A stretch of DNA of 64,000 nucleotides, from positions 1 to 64,000 of the forward strand of contig UQHT01000003.1 in NCBI GenBank assembly GCA_900540875.1, in the 5' to 3' direction. The notes under the pieces are model-generated. The model saw only the letters and a program-made list of their open reading frames with translations, ran no database searches and was not told where the DNA came from. A program made the translations under genes and the position numbers. Numbering within the stretch: the first letter of the stretch is position 1; each line of letters starts with the position of its first letter. Origin of the DNA: an uncultured Collinsella sp. (lineage in GTDB: Bacteria > Actinomycetota > Coriobacteriia > Coriobacteriales > Coriobacteriaceae). Shown here piece after piece: positions 34,554-43,791 of the stretch.

Positions 34554-36623
34554 ATGTCTTCCCAGATGACGGTTATTATCGCCGGTATCGTGCTGGTTGT
34601 GGCCATCGTGGTCGCGCTGGTCATCATGCGTCGCGGCGATTCCCGTTTTACCTACGATACGCAGCATGGAACGGCCCCGCGCGCCACCGAGGGCGAGGGC
34701 AATACCGCGGCGACCGCCTTTAAGGGCCGCTTCTCCATCCTCACCACGGGTGTGGGCGCGATGTTCGCGGCGCTTGCCGTCAAGCTGTGGGGCATGCAGA
34801 TGGTCTCGTCGGACTATTACGAAAAGCAGGCTAATAGCAATCAGACGCGCACCGTTACCACACCCGCTGTGCGCGGCCGCATCCTCGACCGCAATGGCGT
34901 GGCACTTGTCCAGAACCGTCCCTCACTTGCTGTCGTGGCCTACCGCGACCTTGCCGAGGATGAGGTTCTGGTTCGCCATCTTGCCAACGTGCTCGGTATG
35001 CCCTACGTGGCGGTTCTGCGCAATATTCAGGACAATTCCGAGGGCGCCCAGAGCCTGCATACCATTGCGACGGACGTCCGTCGTTCCACGGTTGCCTATA
35101 TCAAGGAGCACGCAGGCGAGTTCCCGGGCGTCAAGATTGCCGAGCGTACCGAGCGCCAGTACCCGTACGGCGAGACTGCCTGTCACATTTTGGGCTATAC
35201 CGGCACCATTACCTCCGAGCAGCTCGAGGCCCAGAATAAGAAAACCTCTGGCGATGATGATGCTTCTGCTGGCAAGATTACGTACCAGTCGGGCGATATC
35301 GTGGGCCAGGCGGGTGTTGAGAGCTACTACGAAAACCTGCTGCAGGGTATTCGTGGCGAGCAGACCGTCAAGGTCGATGCCTCGGGCAATGTGACCGGTC
35401 AGGCCGGCGCCGTGCCCGCCAAGGCCGGCTCCGACATTAAGCTCACGCTCGACCTTAAGATCCAACAGGCCTGTGAGACGGCGCTGGCGAGCGCCATCGA
35501 GCTTGCCAAGACCACCGGCTACAGCAATGCCGGCAACGGCGCTGTGGTGTGCCTCGATCCCAACAATGGTGAGATCCTGGGCATGGCGAGCGAGCCCAAG
35601 TTCGATCCGTCCGTCTTTATCGGCGGCGTCTCAAATGACGTGTGGACCGAGCTCAATGATGACAAGGGTTCGCACCCGCTGCTCAACCGCGCCATTAGCG
35701 GACAGTACATGTCGGCCTCGACCATCAAGCCGCTCTCGGCACTGGCCGGTCTTGAGTTTGGAACCTACACTTCAACGCAGACAACCAACTGCACGGGCTA
35801 TTGGACGGGCTTGGGCAAGGCTTGGGGCAAGCGCTGCTGGCTGACGTCTGGACACGGCACCATGACGCTGCAGTCGGGTATTGCCAACTCGTGCGACCCC
35901 GTCTTCTACGATATGGGCAAGGCGTTCTTTTATGACGAGCAACATTCCGAGGGCCTGCAGGAGGTCTTTCGTCGCTGGGGCCTAGGCAAGACCTGCGGTA
36001 TCGATTTGCCGAGTGAGGGCGCGGGCCGTATTCCCGATGCCGAGTGGAAAGAGTCGTACTTTACCGACGCCTCTGCCGAGGACCGCAAGTGGAATGCCGG
36101 CGATATGACCAACATTGCCATCGGCCAGGGCGACATTTTGGTGACGCCTTTGCAGATGGCATGCGCCTACATGGGCCTTGCCAACGGCGGTAAGCAGTAC
36201 GTGCCTCACGTGTTTTTGTCTGCCGTGTCGCGCGATGGCGACGGCGATGCCTATAAGTACAACGGCAAAGGCAAGAAGAAGCGCCTGGAGGCCAAGATCA
36301 ACAGCGATTCGGATTTGGCTCTTGTTCGCAACGGCATGCACGACGTGATTTACACGGCATCGACGTCCCTGGCGGCTCACTTTGGCACCCTGACGCCGCA
36401 GGTATACGGCAAGTCGGGCACGGGCGAGAAAAGCGGCGAGGACGAATACGCGTGGTTCTGCGCCTATGCGCCGGCCGATGATCCCAAGTATGTCATCGCT
36501 ACTGTCCTGGAGCAGGGCGGCGGTGGCTCAGATACCGCGATGCATGTCGTGCGCGACGTGCTCGGCGCGATTTATGACGAGCCCGATACCTCTTCGGCCT
36601 CGGGCGATTCTTCGGTTCGATAG
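34554..36623 (+). CDS. mrdA: Penicillin-binding protein 2, elongation transpeptidase
   Basis: A 689-residue class B PBP that cross-links peptidoglycan during elongation. The dimerisation domain contains RGRILDRNGVALVQNRPS. The catalytic Ser lies in SASTIKPLSAL (SxxK), SNSC is replaced by IANSCDPVFYD (SxN-type), and YGKSGTGEK is the KSGT motif. Two hydrophobic stretches occur near the N-terminus (about 5-25 and 62-82), one more than most PBP2 proteins. rodA follows after nine bases. Beta-lactam target. Confidence 0.94.
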   Translation: MSSQMTVIIAGIVLVVAIVVALVIMRRGDSRFTYDTQHGTAPRATEGEGNTAATAFKGRFSILTTGVGAMFAALAVKLWGMQMVSSDYYEKQANSNQTRTVTTPAVRGRILDRNGVALVQNRPSLAVVAYRDLAEDEVLVRHLANVLGMPYVAVLRNIQDNSEGAQSLHTIATDVRRSTVAYIKEHAGEFPGVKIAERTERQYPYGETACHILGYTGTITSEQLEAQNKKTSGDDDASAGKITYQSGDIVGQAGVESYYENLLQGIRGEQTVKVDASGNVTGQAGAVPAKAGSDIKLTLDLKIQQACETALASAIELAKTTGYSNAGNGAVVCLDPNNGEILGMASEPKFDPSVFIGGVSNDVWTELNDDKGSHPLLNRAISGQYMSASTIKPLSALAGLEFGTYTSTQTTNCTGYWTGLGKAWGKRCWLTSGHGTMTLQSGIANSCDPVFYDMGKAFFYDEQHSEGLQEVFRRWGLGKTCGIDLPSEGAGRIPDAEWKESYFTDASAEDRKWNAGDMTNIAIGQGDILVTPLQMACAYMGLANGGKQYVPHVFLSAVSRDGDGDAYKYNGKGKKKRLEAKINSDSDLALVRNGMHDVIYTASTSLAAHFGTLTPQVYGKSGTGEKSGEDEYAWFCAYAPADDPKYVIATVLEQGGGGSDTAMHVVRDVLGAIYDEPDTSSASGDSSVR

Positions 36624-36632
36624 GAGGTTGCG

Positions 36633-37859
36633 ATGGATTTTTCTCCGGCGGATCTGTTCCGTTCAACCAAGACCGGCTCTCGCAGCAGCCTGGACCGCGT
36701 CAACAAGCAACTTTCGGCCTCGCGCGGTACGTTTCGCCAAAAGGTGCATATCGGTGTGCTGCTGGCTACCGTCGCGCTCGTTGCCTATGGCGCCATCATT
36801 ATTTGGTCGGCGTCACAGTTTAAGGCCGACGCCTCATTCTCGCGCCACCTGCTGGGCATTGGCATTGGCGCGGTGCTTGCGGTGCTCGTCTGGCGTACCG
36901 ATCTGCGCGGCATCTCTAACTTCTCGACGGCGCTGCTCGTCATTGACCTTATTGTGATCTTCTCGCCCAAGATTCCGGGCCTGTCCTATACGGGCGGTCT
37001 GGGCATGACGGGCTGGATCAAGATTCCCGGTATCGGCTTGACATTCCAGCCGGTTGAGCTTGCCAAGCTCATCACCATCTTCTTTATCGCCACGCTTGGC
37101 TCGCAGTATAACGGCCGCATCGATACCGTTCGCGACTACGTCAAGCTCTGCGGCATGCTGTCCATTCCGTTTTTGGCCGTCGTCGCCATGGGCGACCTGG
37201 GCTCGGGCCTGGTCGTGCTGGTCTCGGGCGCCATCGTCATCTGCATGAGCGGTGCACGCCGCGAATGGGTGCTGTCGACCCTGGCCCTGCTCGTGGGCCT
37301 GGTGGCCCTCGTCCTGGCGCTCGATTCGGTCTTTGATTCGTTGCTCGGCCACGATGTGCTCATCAAGCAGTATCAGATGAACCGTCTGACGGTCTTTATC
37401 GACCCCGATAATGCCGATTCGGACGATGCCTACAACCTGCAGCAGTCGCTTATCGCCGTTGGCTCGGGCGGCTTCTTTGGTAAGGGTTTGGGCCATGCGA
37501 CGCAGTCGGCCGGCGGCTTTCTGCCCGAGTTCCACACCGACTTCGTCTTCGCCTTCCTGTCCGAGACCTTTGGCTTTTGCGGTTCCTTTTTGCTCCTGTG
37601 CCTCTACGTGCTGCTGATCTTTTCGACGATTCGCGTCGCCTTTAAGTGTGAGTCGCTGTTCTTGCGCCTATCGTGTGTGGGCATCGTTGGCATGTGGGCG
37701 TTCCAGACCTTCGAAAACATCGGCATGTGCATCGGCATGATGCCGATTACCGGTATTCCGCTACCGTTTATTAGCTTCGGTTCGTCTTCGATGATGATTC
37801 AGCTGCTGACGGTGGGTATCGTACAATCCATATGGCGGCATCGTTCGGGCGCCGCGTAA
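36633..37859 (+). CDS. rodA: Peptidoglycan glycosyltransferase RodA
   Basis: A 408-residue SEDS-family polymerase with about ten membrane helices. GWIKIPGIGLTFQPVELAKLI holds the conserved Gln-Pro-x-Glu. MGDLGSGLV, GSGGFFGKGLGHATQSAGGFLPEFHTDFVFAFLSE and TGIPLPFISFGSSSM are the other family blocks. It extends glycan strands with PBP2 in the elongasome. A polar N-terminus of about 45 residues precedes the first helix. Last canonical gene of the mre operon. Confidence 0.95.
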   Translation: MDFSPADLFRSTKTGSRSSLDRVNKQLSASRGTFRQKVHIGVLLATVALVAYGAIIIWSASQFKADASFSRHLLGIGIGAVLAVLVWRTDLRGISNFSTALLVIDLIVIFSPKIPGLSYTGGLGMTGWIKIPGIGLTFQPVELAKLITIFFIATLGSQYNGRIDTVRDYVKLCGMLSIPFLAVVAMGDLGSGLVVLVSGAIVICMSGARREWVLSTLALLVGLVALVLALDSVFDSLLGHDVLIKQYQMNRLTVFIDPDNADSDDAYNLQQSLIAVGSGGFFGKGLGHATQSAGGFLPEFHTDFVFAFLSETFGFCGSFLLLCLYVLLIFSTIRVAFKCESLFLRLSCVGIVGMWAFQTFENIGMCIGMMPITGIPLPFISFGSSSMMIQLLTVGIVQSIWRHRSGAA

Positions 37860-37877
37860 CCGCTGGAGGGGTTTGCT

Positions 37878-38807
37878 ATGAAAATTCCCGTAGATAAGCT
37901 GACCCGCGCTTTTAAGATGGGCGCGTCCGTTAAGAAGGATTCCGATACGCCGGTGCGCGTCTCGGTCTATTTGGATTCGTCCGCCTCGCGCTTTCTGGCC
38001 GAGACGGTGCGTGACGCCTTTGTACCGCAGACGACCTCGGGCATTGTGCGCGTCGAGCGTCTGGGGGAGGAGCGAATTGCTCCAAAGGCCGATACCGACG
38101 TGGTGTTGGTCCTCTCGTGCGGCTCCGACCGCCTGGAGAGTGCCGTGCAGGAGCTCGTGATCGCCGGCGCGCCCGTGTGCGTGCTTGCCGAGTCCGCCGT
38201 CGAGGTACCGTTCGTTGAGGAATCTACGCCCATGCTTGGCGTGGTGGCGGCGACCGACAAGACCTATCTGCTCGAGACGCTTGCCCGCTGGATTCTCGAT
38301 CGTACGGACAAGGAGACGGCTTTTGCCGCCAACTTTGCCTTCATGCGCATCGCGGCGGCCAATCGTATCATCACCTCGTGTGCGCTCACCAATATGGCGA
38401 CCGGCGCGCTGGTGTTTTTGCCGGGCGCCGATTATCCCGTTATGGCGCTGGCGCAGGTGGGCATGCTCTTTGAGCTCGCGGCCATCTTTGGACGCGGCAT
38501 TAAGCCTGAGCGCGGCTACGAGGTCGCAGGCGTGCTCGCCGGCGGTCTGGTGATTCGCGCCGTCACCCGCGCATTGGTGAAGCAGACGCCGCACATCGGC
38601 TTTGTCGTTAAGGCGCTTACCGCCGCCGCGGGTACCTATGGCATGGGCCGCGCGCTCGTGTCGCTCTACGAGCGCGATGTGGACTACAGCCGTGCCAACG
38701 AGGTCGCTGCCGCCACGTTCTCGCGCGTTCGCGACCTGGTGACCACGGTCGCCGGTGCCACCCGTCCTATGGCGTCCTACCAAGACGCATCCGATCTCGC
38801 TGCTTAG
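37878..38807 (+). CDS. DUF697-like membrane-associated protein
   Basis: A 309-residue protein. Residues 25-130 form a GTPase-like alpha/beta region without a visible P-loop. The C-terminal part has hydrophobic helices, with LPGADYPVMALAQVGMLFELAAIFG matching the DUF697 core. It starts 18 bases after rodA and ends 10 bases before the radical-SAM gene, so it may be co-transcribed with both. Its role is unknown. The position next to rodA hints at an envelope function, though DUF697 proteins often partner with small GTPases. Confidence 0.65.
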   Translation: MKIPVDKLTRAFKMGASVKKDSDTPVRVSVYLDSSASRFLAETVRDAFVPQTTSGIVRVERLGEERIAPKADTDVVLVLSCGSDRLESAVQELVIAGAPVCVLAESAVEVPFVEESTPMLGVVAATDKTYLLETLARWILDRTDKETAFAANFAFMRIAAANRIITSCALTNMATGALVFLPGADYPVMALAQVGMLFELAAIFGRGIKPERGYEVAGVLAGGLVIRAVTRALVKQTPHIGFVVKALTAAAGTYGMGRALVSLYERDVDYSRANEVAAATFSRVRDLVTTVAGATRPMASYQDASDLAA

Positions 38808-38817
38808 GGGTTTTCCG

Positions 38818-40695
38818 TTGCGCGTTCCGTATCAAGACTGTTTTCATTTAATTGAGCCACTGCTCGCCAAGGTCGAGAAGCCGAGCCGCTATATCGATCA
38901 CGAGTGGGGCACGCTTTCAAAGGCCGATGCCGACTATCGCTGCTGCATGATCTATCCGGACGTGTATGAGGTCGGTCTGCCCAACCAGGGCATCGCCATT
39001 CTCTACAGCATCCTTAATCAGGCCGAGGGCATCTCCTGCGAGCGCGGCTACGTGCCGTGGCCCGATATGGGCGACGCCATGCGCGAGGCGGGGATTCCGC
39101 TGCTGTCGCTCGAGGGTGCAGCGCCCGTGGCCTCGTTCGACATTGTCGGCATGCACGTGCCGCACGAGATGGCTGTGACGAACTTCCTCGAAGCGCTCGA
39201 TCTCGCCGGCATTCCGCTGTTGGCTGCCGACCGTACCGAGGACGATCCCATTATCGTCGCCGGCGGTCCTTCGGTGTATAACCCCGAGCCGTACGCGGCA
39301 TTCTTCGATGCCATCCTCATTGGCGAGGGCGAGGAGTCGCTGCTCGAAATCTGTCAGCTGCATCGCCGCTTGCGCGACGAGGGCGTCTCGCGCGCTCAGA
39401 TTGTCGAGCGGCTCGCGACGGTCGCCGGTACCTATGTGCCGTCCCTGTATGAGGTGCGCTATGACGAGCCCTGCTCGCCGCATGGCTACACCGTGCCGCG
39501 CGAGGGCAAGGACGTTCCGCCGGTAGTCTACAAGCGCGTCGTCGAGGACTTTGGTGCCACCAATCCGCTTTCTCAGTCGTGCGTGCCGTATGCGCAGCTC
39601 GTCCACGATCGCCTGTCTATCGAGATCTTGCGCGGCTGCGCCCGCGGCTGCCGTTTTTGCCAGGCAGGCATGACGTATCGTCCGGTACGCGAGCGCTCGG
39701 CCGACCAGATCGTGTCATCGGTGATCCAGGGCTTGGAAAAGACTGGCTATGACGAGGTGTCGCTTACCTCGCTTTCGACGACCGACCACTCCTGCATCCG
39801 CGACGTGCTCGGTAGGCTCAACCGTCGTCTGGAGGACACGGGCATTCGCGTGTCCATTCCGTCGCAGCGCTTGGATTCGTTTGGCGTGGATATGGCCGAG
39901 TCGGTCGCCGGCGAAAAGAAGGGCGGCCTGACGTTCGCGCCCGAGGCGGGCAGCCAGCGTATGCGCGACATCATCAACAAGAACGTGACCGAGGAGGACC
40001 TGGACCGTGCGGCCAAGGCGGCCTTCGAGGCCGGCTGGAACCGCATGAAACTCTACTTCATGATGGGCCTTCCCGGCGAGCGCGACGAGGACATCGTGGC
40101 TATCGCCAACCTGGCCGATCACGTGCTGGAGCTCGGCCGCTCCGTGGTGCCCAAGGCGCGCCGCGGGTCTATCTCGGTGTCTATCTCTGTTTCGGTGTTC
40201 ATCCCCAAGGCGGCAACGCCCTTCCAGTGGTGCCCGCAGCTCGATTACGACGACGTCAAGCGCCGCCAGAAGCTGCTCATCACGAGCGTGCGCAACCGCG
40301 CCGTTCGCGTACACTACCACGATGCGGAGACCTCGCTTATCGAGGCAGCGCTCTCCCGTGCCGGTCGCGATATGACGCCGGTCATCATCGATGCCTGGCG
40401 TGCGGGCTCGCGCTTCGACGCCTGGGTGGAGCACTTCTCGCTCGACAACTGGAAGGAGGCCGCTGCCAAAAACGGAATCGACCTTAATGAGCTCGTGCAC
40501 CTGCCCTACGAGTTGGACTGGCGCCTGCCGTGGGAGCACGTGAGCCCCGGCTGCACGCGCGGCTTCCTCGAGCGCGAGTACCGTCGCTCTCTCGAGGGCG
40601 TCACGACGCCCGACTGCACCCGCACGTCGTGCACCGGCTGCGGAATCTGCCCCACGCTCCATGCCAAGAACGTATTGATGGGTGATCGCGCATGA
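38818..40695 (+). CDS. B12-binding-type radical SAM protein, TIGR03960 family
   Basis: A 625-residue protein. The N-terminal third (about 40-190) is a cobalamin-binding-like Rossmann domain with MIYPDVYEVGLPNQGIAILY and IVAGGPSVYNPEPYAAFFD. The radical SAM core has CARGCRFCQAGMTYRPVRER with the CxxxCxxC cluster ligands. Near the end CTGCGICP adds a second possible cluster site. It starts at TTG 38818, seven bases after GGGG. It overlaps the next gene, whose product is fused to it in some species. The substrate is unknown; its frequent place before rplU suggests a tRNA or ribosome link (inference). Confidence 0.88.
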   Translation: MRVPYQDCFHLIEPLLAKVEKPSRYIDHEWGTLSKADADYRCCMIYPDVYEVGLPNQGIAILYSILNQAEGISCERGYVPWPDMGDAMREAGIPLLSLEGAAPVASFDIVGMHVPHEMAVTNFLEALDLAGIPLLAADRTEDDPIIVAGGPSVYNPEPYAAFFDAILIGEGEESLLEICQLHRRLRDEGVSRAQIVERLATVAGTYVPSLYEVRYDEPCSPHGYTVPREGKDVPPVVYKRVVEDFGATNPLSQSCVPYAQLVHDRLSIEILRGCARGCRFCQAGMTYRPVRERSADQIVSSVIQGLEKTGYDEVSLTSLSTTDHSCIRDVLGRLNRRLEDTGIRVSIPSQRLDSFGVDMAESVAGEKKGGLTFAPEAGSQRMRDIINKNVTEEDLDRAAKAAFEAGWNRMKLYFMMGLPGERDEDIVAIANLADHVLELGRSVVPKARRGSISVSISVSVFIPKAATPFQWCPQLDYDDVKRRQKLLITSVRNRAVRVHYHDAETSLIEAALSRAGRDMTPVIIDAWRAGSRFDAWVEHFSLDNWKEAAAKNGIDLNELVHLPYELDWRLPWEHVSPGCTRGFLEREYRRSLEGVTTPDCTRTSCTGCGICPTLHAKNVLMGDRA

Positions 40696-41504
40696 GTGAG
40701 CGCTTGACCGACAACCCCACGCTCTTTAGGCTGCGCGTTCGCTACGGCAAGCGCGATCGCCTTAAGTACCTGGGCCATCTGGAACTGATCCATACCATTG
40801 AGCGCATCGTGCGCCGTGCGGGCCTGCCCTATGCCGTCACGCAGGGCTTCTCTCCGCACATGCGCGTGGGCTTCTCTTCGGCGCTTCCGGTGGGTACGTC
40901 GTCGACCTGCGAGTGGTATGACCTGTTTATGACCGAGTTCGTGGCGCTCGACGAGGCCTTTGAGCGCCTGGCGGCGGCATCGCCCGCCGATCTGGCGCCT
41001 ATCGAGGCTGCCTACATCGACGTGCGCACGCCGGCTCTGACGGCTCAGCTTACGCGTCTGTCGTACCGCATCGACTTGCACCTGGACCCCGAGGCCCCCG
41101 TGAGCGCCGAGGAGGTACGCGCCGCGATCGACACGTTGCGTGCAGGCCATGGCATCGACTATGCACGCGGTAGGAAGAGCAAGCGCTTAGACCTTGACCA
41201 CACATTGGTGGGCTATGAGCTCACGGAGGGGGAGCGTCCGGACCATCTGGTGCTCATGCTCGACACCCATGCCGACAACGAGGGCTCCATGCGTCCGGAG
41301 ATTTTGCTTTCTGCTGCTGATGTTTTGTTGCAGGGCTTGACCCCGGGCGTCGATGCACCTATTGTTTCCACCGGTATGCAAGACCTCGTGACCATCTGCT
41401 CCTACGATGTCGAGCGTCAGAATCAAGCATGCGAGGACGACGAGGGCCGACTCGTCAGCCCCATACCTGTGCGAACTTGTGGATTTGCTCCACATACTCG
41501 TTGA
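40692..41504 (+). CDS. Radical SAM-associated protein, TIGR03936/DUF2344
   Basis: A 270-residue partner of the radical SAM gene with a four-base overlap. LRVRYGKRDRLKYLGHLELIHTIERIVRRAGLP and the following GFSPHMRVGFSSALPVGTSS are the DUF2344 signature. No cluster-binding Cys set is present. The pair probably acts as one enzyme; the product is unknown to me. The promoter of rplU overlaps its last codons. Confidence 0.87.
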   Translation: MSERLTDNPTLFRLRVRYGKRDRLKYLGHLELIHTIERIVRRAGLPYAVTQGFSPHMRVGFSSALPVGTSSTCEWYDLFMTEFVALDEAFERLAAASPADLAPIEAAYIDVRTPALTAQLTRLSYRIDLHLDPEAPVSAEEVRAAIDTLRAGHGIDYARGRKSKRLDLDHTLVGYELTEGERPDHLVLMLDTHADNEGSMRPEILLSAADVLLQGLTPGVDAPIVSTGMQDLVTICSYDVERQNQACEDDEGRLVSPIPVRTCGFAPHTR

Positions 41505-41529
41505 CGGGGGTATTATCGCCTGCTACTAT
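41501..41529 (+). promoter_or_regulatory. Promoter of the rplU-rpmA operon
   Basis: TTGACG at 41501-41506 and TACTAT at 41524-41529 have a 17-base spacer. The -35 box overlaps the previous stop codon. An untranslated leader of about 35 bases precedes ATG 41572. Confidence 0.65.
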
Positions 41530-41571
41530 ATTCGGCTGTTGCACTAACTGATGCATGAAGGGCAAGTAAAC

Positions 41572-41946
41572 ATGTACGCAATCGTTAACACGGGCGGCAA
41601 GCAGTACAAGGTCGCCACCGACGATGTCATCACCGTCGAGAAGATCGAGGGCAATGAGGGCGACAAGGTCACCCTGCCGGTCATCTTCCTCAACGATGGT
41701 AAGAAGATCGTCACCGATCCCGACAAGCTGGCCAAGGCCAAGGTTACCGCTCAGATCGTTGAGCAGTTCAAGGGCGAGAAGCAGCTGGTCTTCAAGTTCC
41801 ACAAGCGTAAGCGCTATCGTCGTCTGAAGGGTCACCGTCAGCAGCTCACCAAGCTGAAGATCGTGAAGGTCCAGGCTACGTCCCGCGCCAAGAAGGCTGT
41901 CAAGGCAGAGGCCGAGGCTGTTGCCGAGGCTCCCGTCGCCGAGTAG
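41572..41946 (+). CDS. rplU: 50S ribosomal protein L21
   Basis: A 124-residue ribosomal protein. MYAIVNTGGKQYKV and KFHKRKRYRRLKGHRQQLT are the L21 signatures. ATG 41572 is the family start; the ATG at 41551 would add seven unrelated residues. The last 20 residues form an Ala, Glu and Lys-rich tail absent from the short E. coli protein. rpmA follows. Confidence 0.97.
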   Translation: MYAIVNTGGKQYKVATDDVITVEKIEGNEGDKVTLPVIFLNDGKKIVTDPDKLAKAKVTAQIVEQFKGEKQLVFKFHKRKRYRRLKGHRQQLTKLKIVKVQATSRAKKAVKAEAEAVAEAPVAE

Positions 41947-41979
41947 ATTACACTCGTAACGAAAGAGTAGGTATACACA

Positions 41980-42237
41980 ATGGCACACAAAAAAGGACTC
42001 GGTTCCTCCCGTAATGGCCGTGACTCCCGCGGTCAGCGCCTTGGCACGAAGCGCTATGCCGGCCAGACGGTAACCACGGGCACGATTCTCGTCCGTCAGC
42101 ACGGCACTCACATCCACCCGGGTGAGAACGTTGGCCGTGGCAAGGACGACACGCTGTTCGCGCTGGTCGACGGTACCGTTGAGTTCCACAAGGGTATCAA
42201 GCACAGGGTCAGCGTACGCCCGCTCGCGAACGCGTAA
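41980..42237 (+). CDS. rpmA: 50S ribosomal protein L27
   Basis: An 85-residue protein with MAHKKGLGSSRNGRDSRGQRLG and GNVG-like GENVGRGKDDTLFAL. L27 sits at the peptidyl-transferase centre. The N-terminus begins directly with the mature AHKKG sequence, so no leader cleavage as in Firmicutes is expected. Confidence 0.97.
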   Translation: MAHKKGLGSSRNGRDSRGQRLGTKRYAGQTVTTGTILVRQHGTHIHPGENVGRGKDDTLFALVDGTVEFHKGIKHRVSVRPLANA

Positions 42238-42262
42238 TTCACCCTTCATAGAGCACATATGT

Positions 42263-42305
42263 GGGAGGCACTTGAGTTTTAGGATTCAAGGGTCTCCCTC
42301 TTTTT
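42263..42305 (+). terminator. Terminator between rpmA and obg
   Basis: GGGAGGCACTTGA pairs with TCAAGGGTCTCCC with two interruptions, then TCTTTTT. It lies 25 bases after rpmA. Some read-through into obg is likely because no separate promoter is obvious. Confidence 0.7.
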
Positions 42306-42321
42306 GTAGGAGGCGATTCTG

Positions 42322-43788
42322 TTGTCACAGTTCACCGATATCAGCCGCATTAACGTGTGCGGCGGCGACGGCGGAGCCGGATGCATGTCGTTTAGGCGCG
42401 AGGCATTTGTCCCCAAGGGCGGCCCCGATGGCGGCGACGGCGGTCGTGGCGGCAATGTCGTCATCCAGGCCGATGCTCAGCTGTCTTCGCTGATCGATTA
42501 CCGCTTTAAGCATCACTTCCGCGCCGAGCGCGGCACGCACGGGCAGGGTGCCCGTCGTAACGGTAAGAGCGGCGAGGACCTTATTCTCAAGGTTCCCATG
42601 GGTACCGTGGTGCGCGAGCTCGACCCCGAGACGCAGACCCCGATGTTCGAGATTGCCGACTTGGTGCATGATGGCGAGCGCGTCGTTGTGGCGCCCGGCG
42701 GTGCCGGCGGTCTGGGCAATACGCACTTTGTGACGTCGGTGCGCCGCGCGCCCGCATTCGCCCAGCTGGGCGAGCCGGCCGAGGAGCACTGGATTGAGCT
42801 CGAGATGAAGCTCATGGCTGATGCCGCGCTCGTGGGCTTCCCCTCGGTGGGCAAGTCCTCGCTTATCGCGCGCATGAGTGCCGCCCGTCCCAAGATCGCC
42901 GACTATCCGTTTACAACGCTCGTGCCGAACCTCGGCATGGTGCGTGCCGGTGAGTATTCTTACGTCGTTGCCGACGTTCCTGGTTTGATCGAGGGCGCGA
43001 GCGAGGGCAAGGGCCTGGGCCACCAGTTCCTGCGCCACATTGAGCGCACGGCGCTCATCATGCATGTCGTTGACATGACGGGCGGGTTTGAGGATCGCGA
43101 TCCGGTCGAGGATTACCGTATCATCAACCGTGAGCTCGAGCAGTATGGCGCCGAGCTTTCGGAGCGTCCGCAGATCGTCGTCGCCAACAAGTGCGATGCG
43201 CCGGGCACGGCCGACAAGATTGCCGACCTCAAGCGCGCCGCGCTCGACGATGGACATATGTTCTTTGCCGTGTCCGCCGTGACGGGCGCCGGCCTCAACA
43301 CGCTGATGCTTGCCGTGGGCGAGCAGGTGGCTAAGCTGCGTGCCGAGTTGGTGGTCTCCGCTGAGCCAGTCGATCTGCGCGACGAGGAGTGGGAGCGCCG
43401 CCGTCTGCAGCGCGAGAAGCGGTTCCGCATTGTCCAGGAGGAGCCCGGTGCCTTCCGTGTGGTTGGTCGTGCCATCGAGCGCATGGTCATCCAGACCGAC
43501 TGGGAAAACGAGGAAGCCGTCATTTACCTGCAGCATAAGTTTGCACGTATGGGTGTTGACGACGCGCTCGAGAAGGCCGGTTGCCGTGCGGGCGACGAGG
43601 TCCGCATTTGCCAGCGTGCCTTTGACTTTGAGGGCGCTGAGGACTTCTCGGAGTACGAGGAGCTCGAGGACGCTGGCGAGGACGTTGCCGTTGAGGCCAT
43701 TGACGTGGCCGATGCTGCGGATGAGGGCGTCGAGGTTGTCGATGCGGCGGATGCCGCGGACGATGCCGAGACCTCGGAGGGCGAGTAA
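42322..43788 (+). CDS. obgE: GTPase ObgE
   Basis: A 488-residue GTPase for late 50S assembly and stress control. Residues 1-158 are the Gly-rich Obg fold (CGGDGGAGCMSFRREAFVPKGGP). The G domain has GFPSVGKSSLIA (G1), DVPGLIEGAS (G3) and NKCD (G4). The C-terminal OCT domain (about 350-430) contains VGRAIERMV and YLQHKFARMGVDDALEKAG. A 50-residue acidic tail follows. It starts at TTG 42322 after AGGAGG. Confidence 0.96.
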   Translation: MSQFTDISRINVCGGDGGAGCMSFRREAFVPKGGPDGGDGGRGGNVVIQADAQLSSLIDYRFKHHFRAERGTHGQGARRNGKSGEDLILKVPMGTVVRELDPETQTPMFEIADLVHDGERVVVAPGGAGGLGNTHFVTSVRRAPAFAQLGEPAEEHWIELEMKLMADAALVGFPSVGKSSLIARMSAARPKIADYPFTTLVPNLGMVRAGEYSYVVADVPGLIEGASEGKGLGHQFLRHIERTALIMHVVDMTGGFEDRDPVEDYRIINRELEQYGAELSERPQIVVANKCDAPGTADKIADLKRAALDDGHMFFAVSAVTGAGLNTLMLAVGEQVAKLRAELVVSAEPVDLRDEEWERRRLQREKRFRIVQEEPGAFRVVGRAIERMVIQTDWENEEAVIYLQHKFARMGVDDALEKAGCRAGDEVRICQRAFDFEGAEDFSEYEELEDAGEDVAVEAIDVADAADEGVEVVDAADAADDAETSEGE

Positions 43789-43791
43789 GCC

